Shown here: piece by piece, positions 1 through 7,991 of the stretch | How positions within the stretch are numbered: position 1 is the stretch's first letter | How the letters are laid out: every line of letters begins with the position of its first letter | NCBI RefSeq assembly: GCF_036245645.1 | Contig: NZ_BTPE01000003.1 | Span: 248,001 to 312,000 of the forward strand | Source: Algoriphagus taiwanensis | GTDB lineage: Bacteria > Bacteroidota > Bacteroidia > Cytophagales > Cyclobacteriaceae | Direction of reading: 5' to 3' | Length of the DNA: 64,000 nucleotides | Program-made: the position numbers and the translations under genes | Notes under the pieces: model-generated | Seen by the model: only the letters and a program-made list of their open reading frames with translations | What the model was told of the DNA's origin: nothing | Databases searched by the model: none

Positions 1-110
1 TTCAAGTCAAGGGCCACTCCATACATGATAAGTGCCAAAGCAAGATTGAGCAGAAGTAGGTCTCCTTTAGAGAAATTGAGGCGAACGGAATCGAGATCGG
101 TTGGGGTCAC
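1..110 (-). CDS. bile acid:sodium symporter-like protein, N-terminal fragment
   Basis: The reverse strand reads into the window edge with an open frame whose residues include LNFSKGDLLLLNLALALIMY followed by GVALDL. This is the pattern seen at the start of Bacteroidota BASS-family (YocS/bile acid:Na+ symporter) proteins, where a short soluble lead is followed by the first membrane helix. No ATG is available: the frame offers GTG at 110 (MTPTDLDSV...) or a TTG further upstream, and a stop lies shortly before that. Only about 36 codons are visible, so the family call is from pattern recognition. It would be an integral inner-membrane transporter of an organic anion; the substrate cannot be said. 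Confidence 0.5.
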   Translation of the reverse strand, partial: MTPTDLDSVRLNFSKGDLLLLNLALALIMYGVALDL

Positions 111-311
111 TACTTTGCGATTTCTCCAAAATGGAGGAAAAATCAAAATCGAAAATTTAGAAAATGGAATTTTTCAAAAAATTGGATCCTCCTTCATTAA
201 ACTATGGGAGTCATATCTTTATTGAATGGAAGTCAAAATAAATTATGGCTAAATATCCCTTGGGTGAATTGATCCGGGATTCCTAAATAATCAGCAAGGT
301 GAATCTAAATA

Positions 312-1385
312 TTAGATCAAATTTTTCCCCAAAACGGGATAAATCAGATTTCCTCCGACTGCATCCTGATTTGCTGTCAGCCAATCCAGGGGTTCTAATA
401 GAAGTTCATCGGAAAGGTCAAAGGTACCAAAGTGCATGGGAATGAAATTTTTACCCCCCATTTCTTGAAATGCTTTCACTGCATCCATAGGACTGGTATG
501 AACCGGATGCATGAACCACTCCGGCTTAAAAGCACCTACACCCATCATCGCATAGTCAGGTGCTCCAAGGGTATCGCCGATCATTTGGAAATGAGGACCA
601 TACCCGGAGTCACTCATGAAATAGAAACTCTTTTCCCCACTTTCGATAAAGTATCCACCCCAAAGTCGCTGATTGGTGTCCAATAGCCCTCTTCTGGACC
701 AGTGCCTTGACGGGACAAAAGTAATCCTCAGACTTTCCTTCAAATCATAGGATTGAAACCAGCCTGCTTCCTGGATTTTGTTTTTTGGCATCCAAGGCTG
801 TAACAGATCGCTCATTCTCAATCCGGTAAGAATCTGTGCCTGAGGAAGGGTTTTTCCCAAAAGCTTCAAAGTAGCCTCATCGCAATGGTCTCTATGATCG
901 TGGGAAATGAGAATGTAATTGACTCCTTCCAAAGTCTCCGGGTCTATGGGAAGTTCAGAATACCTTTTCAAGACCCAGTTTTCCAGCCAAACAGGATCGG
1001 TCAACAAAGTCACTCCTCCGATGTGGATCAAATAGCTGGCATGGCCCAGCCAAATGATTTGGTCTTTACCGTTAGGCTGGAAATTATCGATCTTCTGAAA
1101 TTCCAGCCTTCGCTTATCCTTCTTTTTTTCTTCAGCCTGAGGGTTTCCTTTTAGCTTCCACTTGAGGACTTCTTTCAGACTTGCTTCGAAAGGGTGAAAG
1201 AGGTTCTGAAACGTCCCGTCACTTCGCAATGGGGTGCCTTTCCATCCGGAGGGAAGTTTGTCATAAGGAAGTTTGGGATTGGAAATATAGCTCAAGGTGG
1301 GTTCGGGTTTTAGGTCCAAATACTGAACAAGTACAACAGCAGGGATAGCTACTCCTAGACTTCCCAAAAACTTCCTTCTGTTCAT
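312..1385 (-). CDS. exported metallo-beta-lactamase-fold hydrolase, NAPE-PLD/UlaG type
   Basis: 357 residues. The N-terminus MNRRKFLGSLGVAIP is a twin-arginine-like signal, so the protein probably crosses the membrane folded with its metals. The beta-lactamase-fold metal site is visible: LGHASYLIHIGG (about 113-124), the HDHRDH box at 162-167, a later aspartate in SDSGYG, and a histidine near the C-terminus in PMHFGTF. This arrangement matches N-acyl-phosphatidylethanolamine phospholipase D and UlaG-like hydrolases, which cleave phosphodiesters or lactones with two metals. The true substrate is unknown. It is transcribed alone; the RND operon ends about 55 bases upstream. Confidence 0.8.
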   Translation of the reverse strand: MNRRKFLGSLGVAIPAVVLVQYLDLKPEPTLSYISNPKLPYDKLPSGWKGTPLRSDGTFQNLFHPFEASLKEVLKWKLKGNPQAEEKKKDKRRLEFQKIDNFQPNGKDQIIWLGHASYLIHIGGVTLLTDPVWLENWVLKRYSELPIDPETLEGVNYILISHDHRDHCDEATLKLLGKTLPQAQILTGLRMSDLLQPWMPKNKIQEAGWFQSYDLKESLRITFVPSRHWSRRGLLDTNQRLWGGYFIESGEKSFYFMSDSGYGPHFQMIGDTLGAPDYAMMGVGAFKPEWFMHPVHTSPMDAVKAFQEMGGKNFIPMHFGTFDLSDELLLEPLDWLTANQDAVGGNLIYPVLGKNLI

Positions 1386-1440
1386 TTTAGGACTTTTTAA
1401 GGTAAAAGAAAGGATAGTTCAAGACAACTGACCCGAAGGA

Positions 1441-1689
1441 TCAATTGTCTTGAGGGATATTCATCAAAAGCTTGATCACTTCTTTGGGTGTGCAGGCTTT
1501 CCCGAGCCATTCGTCCTGGAAAAACAACTGAAGGTTGTATTCCAATTCGAAAATCAAGCCATTGACAAACACGGGGTCCATGTTGAGCTTTTGGATAAAG
1601 TGATCGTTTTTTCGCTCACCCGCTAGGGTGATGCCATAGGAGTGGAAGACTTCCACAGCTTTTTTAAGTTTTGAGAATTGTTGGTTCAT
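1441..1689 (-). CDS. acyl-carrier-protein-like small protein lacking the carrier serine
   Basis: 82 residues, four bases after the RND pump gene, so it is probably the last gene of the efflux operon. The segment DHFIQKLNMDPVFVNGLIFE lines up by eye with the ACP core (F-I-D-D-L-G-x-D-S-L-x-x-V-E-L), followed by an amphipathic helix and a C-terminal T-x-x-E-V-I-K-L-L helix like the ACP T-V-G-D-A-V helix. In ACPs the D-S serine carries phosphopantetheine; here the position is proline (DP). I see the pattern match; that it has the ACP fold is inference, and it cannot be a standard carrier. It could be a structural partner protein instead. Confidence 0.55.
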   Translation of the reverse strand: MNQQFSKLKKAVEVFHSYGITLAGERKNDHFIQKLNMDPVFVNGLIFELEYNLQLFFQDEWLGKACTPKEVIKLLMNIPQDN

Positions 1690-1693
1690 AGTT

Positions 1694-4600
1694 TCAAATA
1701 GTAGGCGGTAATAATTTATACATCACAGGGGTGACAATCCTCGAGAGAAGTGTCGAGCTGATTAATCCCCCAATCAGCACGATGGCCAAGGGAGAAATCA
1801 GCGGATTGGTACTCAATGCAATTGGAATCAAGCCCCCGATAGCGGTAATGGTAGTCAATACTATGGGCAAAAACCTGATTTCTCCGGCCTCTCGGATAGC
1901 CAGGTCCAGAGGTATACCTTCTTTCCTCAATTGATTCGTGAAATCCACCAACAGAATCGAAGTCTTTACCTCAATACCCGCTAACGCAATAAGGCCTATA
2001 ATCGCTACGAAAGACAAAGAGTTCCCGGTAATCCAAAGTGCTATCAAAGCTCCAACCATTCCCAAAGGAATCACTGAAAGCACAATGATGGTGCTTTTGA
2101 AGGTTTTGAACAGGAGGATCAAAACTGCAATAAAGAGGAACACAGTCACGATGATAATGGTATTGAAACCGGCAAAGGATTCTTGTCTGGTTTCGTATTC
2201 TCCTCCCATGGTGTAGCTGTATCCATCCGGAAAATCCATTTGATCCATTTGTGCGATCACCTCTGAGATCACCCGATCGGCCAGGAAATTTTGATCTACG
2301 AAGGCTGAGACAGAGACTGCACGCTTTTTATTGTAATGATCGATTGTAAGTGTGCTGCTTTCCAATTTTAAATCAGCAAACTGAAATAAGGGAACAGCCG
2401 CTCCTTGGGCATTGTTTACATACATCCCTTCAAAAGTCTCCAAATTGGCTCTTTCTGGCCTTGGACTGGTTACTTTGAGGTTTCGCTCAATCCCCTCGGA
2501 ATCTGTAAATGATCCCAAATCCAATCCTGAAATGGCCAACCTGACCGTTCGGTCTATATCTCCGATAGAAACGCCCAATTGCCTTGCTTTCTCCTTGTCA
2601 ATGGCTACTCGAATATCTGTCTTAAGATTGGCCACAGGATTATTGATGTAAATGGTCCCCTGAGTTTGTTTGAGAAGGGATTCAACTTTCCCTGCCAAAG
2701 CTCGAAGGGTATCCAAGTTTTCACCGGTGAGCCTTACCTCAACAGGTGCAGTTACTGGAGGGCCTTGTTCGAAGTTTTTGATTTCCACTTTCGCACCCGG
2801 AAAGTCCGCAAATTTCGCTTTCAAATCCTCGATCAGCTTAAGCTTGTCCGGAGGAGAGGTTTCAGGGTAAAGCTGAACAAAAATCTGGGCATAATCCGTC
2901 CGCTCATTTTCAGGTATTTCGTTGTAGTAGATTCTTGGATTTCCCTTGCCGACGTTCGAAGCAAAGTTGAGAATGGATGGGATTTCCATTAATTCCTCTT
3001 CCACAGCCTGAGTCACTTCATCCGTGGTAGTCAAGTTGGACTGAAGCGGTGTAGTGATATTGACGAGAAACTGAGGCTTTTCGGAAGGAGGGAAGAGGCT
3101 GAATCCAATGATGGGAAATAAAGCCATCGAAGAAAAGAAAATCACTCCGGCCAAAATCAATGTGCGCTTTGGACTGTTCAATGCTTTTTCCAAAAGAGGC
3201 GCATAGCTCGCATGAATTCCACGCTTGAAGAGCTCATAAACCTTGTTGGAGTGCTCAGGCCCTTTGTCTTTCAACAGCCAAGTGGAAAGAAATGGAATGA
3301 TTGTCAGGGAAACGATCATCGACGCAAAGACACTCAAAATCACAGCAATGGGAAGACTTCGTACAAAATCTCCCGAGGCTTCTGGCAAGAAGACCAAAGG
3401 CAGGAAGGCAATAATGAGTGTCACGGTGCAACCCACCACGGAAAGCGAAATTTGCTTAGTGGCCTTCAAGGCAGCTTCTTTCTTGGAAAACCCTTCGATT
3501 ATCCAGCGCTCGATATTTTCCACCACCACAATACTGTCATCAACCAACAAACCTAAAGCAACCACCAAGCCCACAATACTCAGCTGATTCAGCCCAAACC
3601 CAAGTGCATTGAGTAGGACCAAACCGATGGCAAGAGATAAAGGAATGGAGATCATGACAATCACCGAAGCCCGGTTGCCAAGGGGTAAAAGCGTAAGAAA
3701 TACCAACCCGATCGCAATAAGAAAGTCTACTCCCAAACCACCCAATCTGCGATTGACATAGTTTGCCTGATCAAAGGCCAAGTAGAAATCAATGTTTTCA
3801 GGTAGCTCCTGCTCAAATTGATCCAAAACAGTTAGGTATTTTTCCTGAATTGTGGAGATATTATTTCCTTCCTTCAGGGCTGCGGTGACAAAAATGGACC
3901 GATAGCCGTTGATTCGCGTGATGTGTTTGCTTTCTTCCCAATCTTCAGACACATCCGCCACATCGGCCAGTTTTACTTTTTGACCCTGATACGAGTAGAT
4001 TACAGTCTCTGCTATTTCTTTGGCAGTACGGTAGTTTCCACTGGTCTTTACATTGAAGGTCTTACTTCCTGCATCCAACTGACCTCCGGGTAAGTTGCCC
4101 AATTCACTCTGAAGACTTCCCAAAATTGCATTGAGCGGAATATTCATTTCGGCTAGTTGGTCAATCCTGAGTTTGACTGTGACAGTTGGTTCTGGTAGGC
4201 CGTAGATCGTTATCTTTTTGAGCTCGGTGATTTTCTCCAGCTCATCCTGCAGGCGCTCTCCATATTTTTTCAACTGATCTTTACTGGCAGTCTCACTAAT
4301 CAGTGCGATCTGGAGAATATTTACGTCAGACGGCCTTACTTTTCTTACTTCGATGGAATAAATATCCTGAGGCAAATCCGGTCTAAGCGCATTGATTTCA
4401 CGGACAAGTTCCTGATATTTTTGGTCCACATCTTCCTCGTAGTTGTATTCCACGAATAGAATCGCCACTCCGTCTTTGATCTCGGTTTTGATCTTCTTGA
4501 TGTTTTCCAGAGCATATACAGCCTTTTCAACAGGATCTACCACCAGCTCTTCCATATCTTCCGGGCTGGTACCGGGATAGATGACAATCACGGGAAATTG

Positions 4601-4729
4601 AGGAGATTCAATCACCGGATCTTCACTGCGGGGCATATTGAGAAAGGTAGTCAAGCCCACCGCAATGGTCATCAGGAAGATGACTAGGGTAAACTGGTAG
4701 TTCTTAACTGCGAATTCAGAGATTTTCAT
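1694..4729 (-). CDS. efflux RND transporter permease subunit, AcrB/HAE1 family
   Basis: 1011 residues, the usual size for a proton-driven RND pump with 12 membrane helices and two large periplasmic loops. The proton relay of the family is visible: adjacent aspartates in GLLVDDSIVVVENIE (TM4, about residue 400) and a lysine in GIEVKTSILLVDF (TM10). The N-terminus NYQFTLVIFLMTIAVGLTTF is the first helix. It lies one base after the adaptor gene, and together with the TolC-like protein should form a tripartite pump spanning both membranes. Substrates (drugs, solvents or lipids) cannot be told from sequence. The trailing ACP-like gene hints at a lipid or acyl link, which is speculation. Confidence 0.93.
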   Translation of the reverse strand: MKISEFAVKNYQFTLVIFLMTIAVGLTTFLNMPRSEDPVIESPQFPVIVIYPGTSPEDMEELVVDPVEKAVYALENIKKIKTEIKDGVAILFVEYNYEEDVDQKYQELVREINALRPDLPQDIYSIEVRKVRPSDVNILQIALISETASKDQLKKYGERLQDELEKITELKKITIYGLPEPTVTVKLRIDQLAEMNIPLNAILGSLQSELGNLPGGQLDAGSKTFNVKTSGNYRTAKEIAETVIYSYQGQKVKLADVADVSEDWEESKHITRINGYRSIFVTAALKEGNNISTIQEKYLTVLDQFEQELPENIDFYLAFDQANYVNRRLGGLGVDFLIAIGLVFLTLLPLGNRASVIVMISIPLSLAIGLVLLNALGFGLNQLSIVGLVVALGLLVDDSIVVVENIERWIIEGFSKKEAALKATKQISLSVVGCTVTLIIAFLPLVFLPEASGDFVRSLPIAVILSVFASMIVSLTIIPFLSTWLLKDKGPEHSNKVYELFKRGIHASYAPLLEKALNSPKRTLILAGVIFFSSMALFPIIGFSLFPPSEKPQFLVNITTPLQSNLTTTDEVTQAVEEELMEIPSILNFASNVGKGNPRIYYNEIPENERTDYAQIFVQLYPETSPPDKLKLIEDLKAKFADFPGAKVEIKNFEQGPPVTAPVEVRLTGENLDTLRALAGKVESLLKQTQGTIYINNPVANLKTDIRVAIDKEKARQLGVSIGDIDRTVRLAISGLDLGSFTDSEGIERNLKVTSPRPERANLETFEGMYVNNAQGAAVPLFQFADLKLESSTLTIDHYNKKRAVSVSAFVDQNFLADRVISEVIAQMDQMDFPDGYSYTMGGEYETRQESFAGFNTIIIVTVFLFIAVLILLFKTFKSTIIVLSVIPLGMVGALIALWITGNSLSFVAIIGLIALAGIEVKTSILLVDFTNQLRKEGIPLDLAIREAGEIRFLPIVLTTITAIGGLIPIALSTNPLISPLAIVLIGGLISSTLLSRIVTPVMYKLLPPTI

Positions 4730-4730
4730 T

Positions 4731-5795
4731 TCAGTTCTGAATTAAAATGGTTGAACCCTCAGACAAATAGGCACTTCCGGATACAATCAGCTCCTTTTGA
4801 TTTTCAAGGCCTGATTTCACCTGAATCTGACTTGTTTCCAGTTTTCCAAGCTGGACCTTGATCTTTTTGGCGGTCTTTCCGTCCTGGGTGACAAATACAT
4901 AGCCCACATCTCCTTCAGCATCCAGAAGGGCTTCGTAGGGGATAAGCCATCCTTCCGTTTTCTTGCTTGGAATAATTTCTGCCTTTCCAAACATCCCTGA
5001 AGCCAAAGCGAAGTCTATTTCCTTTTCGGACTGAATTTCTACCCAATAGGCACCGGTAGCCATGTCTGTTGCCTGAGATTTTCGGATCACCTTAGCTGGG
5101 ATTTTTTCCTCCCGATTTTCCAAAATCATTTGTGCGGAATCACCGATGGCGATGCTTGCCCAATTTTGTTCATTGACTGTGGCCTGCAAGGTCCAAGATG
5201 TTTGATTGGCTCCATTGATTTGAAAAACCGGTGCTCCAGGCCCCACTTGCTGTCCGGAATTGACAAACTTCCGGAGTACAAATCCGCTTCGATTTGCCCG
5301 AATTTCAGAATAGCTTTTATTGAATTCTGCGGCTCTAAGTTGCTGCTCAGCAATCTGGAGTGCGGTTTGACTGTTTTGAAACTGCTCCAACGTAGCCACA
5401 CTGTCCTGATAGAGTCTCGAGGCTCTTTCTGAGTCTCTTTTTGCTTTTTCATAGGCCAGCTTGGCTTGGGTGACACCTGCATCCACCTCGGTCAAGTCCA
5501 GTGTGGCTAATAGCTGACCTTTGCGGATTGGGTCGCCTTCCTGCACAAAGATTCCTGAGATAATTCCGCCTGTTTTAAAGGAAAGTAAGGTCTCATCTTT
5601 GGTCGAAAAAGTTCCGCTTGCCTGAATGGTGTTGGTGAAGGACCCACTTTGGAGAGAAACTGTTTTTACAGGGATAGCCTCTGATCGTGAGGGAAGCTGC
5701 TTTTCTGGGGTAGATTGGCCACAGGCCATCAGAAGAAGAAGCCCGATAGGTGCAAATTTGGCTAGGATAGGAAATGTGGAAGGTTTCATAGTCAA
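4731..5795 (-). CDS. efflux RND periplasmic adaptor (membrane fusion protein), lipoprotein
   Basis: 354 residues. The N-terminus has a lipobox (LLLLMAC, cysteine about residue 25), so the adaptor is lipid-anchored in the periplasm. The order of domains is that of HlyD/AcrA adaptors: a first lipoyl half (GIFVQEGDPIRKGQLLATLD), a coiled-coil hairpin (about 105-155), the second lipoyl half (RANRSGFVLRKFVNSGQQVG), a beta-barrel, and a C-terminal membrane-proximal domain. Its start overlaps the stop of the TolC-like gene by four bases (ATGA) and its stop is one base before the RND start, showing translational coupling. Confidence 0.92.
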   Translation of the reverse strand: MTMKPSTFPILAKFAPIGLLLLMACGQSTPEKQLPSRSEAIPVKTVSLQSGSFTNTIQASGTFSTKDETLLSFKTGGIISGIFVQEGDPIRKGQLLATLDLTEVDAGVTQAKLAYEKAKRDSERASRLYQDSVATLEQFQNSQTALQIAEQQLRAAEFNKSYSEIRANRSGFVLRKFVNSGQQVGPGAPVFQINGANQTSWTLQATVNEQNWASIAIGDSAQMILENREEKIPAKVIRKSQATDMATGAYWVEIQSEKEIDFALASGMFGKAEIIPSKKTEGWLIPYEALLDAEGDVGYVFVTQDGKTAKKIKVQLGKLETSQIQVKSGLENQKELIVSGSAYLSEGSTILIQN

Positions 5796-7147
5796 TACGT
5801 TTCGGTGGATAGTTGTCTTTCCAAAGCCGCTAGGGATTTGAGGACGTTATAGGATGCAATGGTTTTTTGGAGAGAGGCTTGGGTAAACTGACTTCGCCCA
5901 TCAATGAATTCAATCAGGGAGTTGGCTCCTTCACGGAAGCCTCGCTCTACCAATCGGAAATAGGCGGCTGAGGATTCCAGTTTTTTCTCTGCAGAGCGCA
6001 AGGCAGAGAGGTTGGTATTGATTTCATTTTTGGTGAGCTGTAGCTGGAGGTTAAGTTGATTGTTGACCAGTTCTTTTTGATATTGGATGGTTTTTAGCCC
6101 CAATTCACTTCGTTTGATTTGATTTTGGTTTCGGCTACCCTGATAGATGGGGATGCTAAAATTTAGTCCGAGGAGAGCATATCTTGACTTTTCGTCAAAA
6201 GCCCAATCAAAAGCCTGGGAGCCTAAATCTCCAAAGGCATTTACTTTGGGAACCCAATAGTTTTTGCTTGCCTGAAGTGCGGTTTCCTGGATTCGCTCTG
6301 CCGTCTGAATCTGCAACACTTCCGGACGGAAGGAGAGGTCCTCTTCTTCCAGCCAAAGAGCTATTTCTGCTTCCAAAGGCTCCTGAAGTTCAAAAATGAC
6401 TTCTTCTTGAATGGGCCTATTGAGAAGGAAATTGACATAATTGGCGGCGTTCTGCTTTTTGTTTTCTGCATCAATCAGCAATGCCCGAATGTTTTCCACT
6501 TCGCTTTCGGCTCTCAATACGGCAGAGGGAAGTCCTTTTCCATTTTCATAAAGAATCCGGGTATCTCTCAGATTTTGTTGAACAAGGGCTTCTGAGGTTT
6601 GGATGACTTCTATGGCAGTATGTGCTACGCAAAAATTGTAATAGGCAATCTTGATGTCCTGAACCAAAGTGGCTTTATAGACCTGAACCTCATATTCGGA
6701 AAGCAAGACCTGATTTTGCCTGATTTTCTTTTGGTAGGAAAGATCGGTATTGATGATGGGCATAGTAGCCCTGACTCTCGCATCGTAGAAGTTGTCAGGA
6801 AGAAACTGCTCCGATACATTTTCCAATTGGGGGAAATTATTACCCCCTGTCAGTTGATTCAAGGTAGAATAAACCGGATTCAAGAGGTCACCGATGGGAA
6901 TATCGATGGTTCTACCTCCCGCAGCCAAAGTATAGCTTGCCTCAAAACCCACTGCAGGCAGGAAATAACTCTTGGCATCTTTGAGTGCCAAAAGGCTTCT
7001 ATCCAGTTCGATGCTTTTTTCCTTGAGAACCAAATTGTTTTCAAGTCCAATCTCGATATACTGATCCAGAATTCCTTGTGCTTTTAACGGATTTGCTGAA
7101 AGGGTCAGCAGAGCGATCAGGAATGAAAGTTGAAATTTTTTATTCAT
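5792..7147 (-). CDS. TolC family outer-membrane efflux channel
   Basis: 451 residues with a cleavable signal (MNKKFQLSFLIALLTLSANPLKAQG). The rest is two repeats of long helices and paired strands as in OEP/TolC proteins, for instance the helical IKRSELGLKTIQYQKELVNN stretch. It provides the outer-membrane exit duct for the adaptor and RND pump encoded next. It is the first gene of the structural operon; 42 bases separate it from tetR, and that gap holds a perfect 17-bp inverted repeat which is a likely TetR operator. Confidence 0.92.
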   Translation of the reverse strand: MNKKFQLSFLIALLTLSANPLKAQGILDQYIEIGLENNLVLKEKSIELDRSLLALKDAKSYFLPAVGFEASYTLAAGGRTIDIPIGDLLNPVYSTLNQLTGGNNFPQLENVSEQFLPDNFYDARVRATMPIINTDLSYQKKIRQNQVLLSEYEVQVYKATLVQDIKIAYYNFCVAHTAIEVIQTSEALVQQNLRDTRILYENGKGLPSAVLRAESEVENIRALLIDAENKKQNAANYVNFLLNRPIQEEVIFELQEPLEAEIALWLEEEDLSFRPEVLQIQTAERIQETALQASKNYWVPKVNAFGDLGSQAFDWAFDEKSRYALLGLNFSIPIYQGSRNQNQIKRSELGLKTIQYQKELVNNQLNLQLQLTKNEINTNLSALRSAEKKLESSAAYFRLVERGFREGANSLIEFIDGRSQFTQASLQKTIASYNVLKSLAALERQLSTETY

Positions 7148-7156
7148 TGTTTTATT

Positions 7157-7173
7157 ATTAAACGATGTTTAAT
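7157..7173. promoter_or_regulatory. TetR operator 1, in front of the tolC-like gene
   Basis: Perfect inverted repeat attaaac-gat-gtttaat (7-3-7). It sits between the tetR stop and the tolC-like start, ten bases upstream of that ATG. The same palindrome with one changed base recurs at 7835-7851 in front of tetR, which is strong internal evidence for a shared operator. Repressor bound here would block initiation or elongation into the pump genes. Confidence 0.75.
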
Positions 7174-7189
7174 GATAGGTCAAAAAAAA

Positions 7190-7807
7190 TCAGAGCTTAT
7201 CCAAGATTCGGTAGAATTCCTCCAAACCCTTGTTAACGATTCCTTCTTTGTCTTCTTCTTTGATCACTTCGCAGCGCCCTCGAATATGCAGGGAAACCAT
7301 TCCATGGACTATAGACCAAATCAGGAAAGAAAGAGGCTCTAACTGATGCCCTTCAAAATGGCCCTCACTCATGCAGGCCTGAATGGTATCTCTTAGATAG
7401 TTGAATGTCCCTCCACCTTCTTTCCAATTGTCGTGCTCGCTATCGTGAATATGATTGATCGGAGCTTCTTTGATAAACATAAGATCATACATATCAGGGT
7501 TTTGTAAGGCAAAGGTTATATATATACTTCCCATTGCCTTAATTCGCTCCATTGGGTTTCTTACCGAATTCAAGACCTGCATCATGCTCAGTAGCTGCTG
7601 AAACCCATCCTGATGAAGAGCATGGAAAATTTCGTTTTTGTCCCGAAAATAATGGTAAAGGATACCCGGGCTATACTCAATCTTATCTGCGATATTCCGA
7701 ATGGATGTTTTTTCAAATCCTTTCTCCAAAAAGAGAACTTTGGCAGCACCGAGGATTTTTTCTCTCAGTTCCTCTTTTTCCCGCTCTTTTCTGTCTGAAA
7801 TTCCCAT
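7190..7807 (-). CDS. TetR/AcrR family transcriptional repressor of the efflux operon
   Basis: 205 residues from the ATG at 7807; a longer frame opens at a TTG six codons upstream but would run into the promoter. The N-terminal helix-turn-helix is typical: ILGAAKVLFLEKGFEKTSIR then a recognition helix with GILYHYFRDKNEIF. The C-terminal two thirds are the helical ligand-binding and dimer domain, which is not conserved and gives no ligand. Divergence of function is unlikely because the gene is directly upstream of, and co-oriented with, tolC-adaptor-RND. Two matching palindromes, before tetR and before tolC, suggest it represses both itself and the pump and is released by a pump substrate. Confidence 0.88.
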   Translation of the reverse strand: MGISDRKEREKEELREKILGAAKVLFLEKGFEKTSIRNIADKIEYSPGILYHYFRDKNEIFHALHQDGFQQLLSMMQVLNSVRNPMERIKAMGSIYITFALQNPDMYDLMFIKEAPINHIHDSEHDNWKEGGGTFNYLRDTIQACMSEGHFEGHQLEPLSFLIWSIVHGMVSLHIRGRCEVIKEEDKEGIVNKGLEEFYRILDKL

Positions 7808-7826
7808 AGTAGTTAAATTGAACAAT

Positions 7827-7857
7827 CAAAAGTAATTGAACACTGTTTAATTCCAAA
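7827..7857 (-). promoter_or_regulatory. tetR promoter with operator 2 inside the spacer
   Basis: On the minus strand TTTG (7857-7854), exactly 19 bases, then TACTTTTG (7834-7827), a full match to the Bacteroidota -33/-7 consensus. The 17-bp near-palindrome attgaac-act-gtttaat occupies 7835-7851, that is, nearly the whole spacer. The ATG of tetR lies 19 bases past the -7 box. A repressor on this site would sit between the two promoter elements and exclude RNA polymerase, giving autoregulation. Confidence 0.8.
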
Positions 7858-7991
7858 TTTATTTCAAAAATTTTTTTTCAGGAATCAATATTTCCTTCTA
7901 AAATGAAGGGATCGGGTCTAGTCCATGGATCAGTATTCTAGGCAGAAAAGTCAAATTTCAATTGAAAGCAAGAATCCTGAATATCGTGTAT

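Noticed and set aside
25..225. 66-codon plus-strand frame at the window start
   Set aside because: It runs opposite the BASS-like coding start and has low-complexity, non-protein-like sequence.
2579..2992. 137-codon plus-strand frame inside the RND gene
   Set aside because: Antisense shadow of a conserved pump domain.
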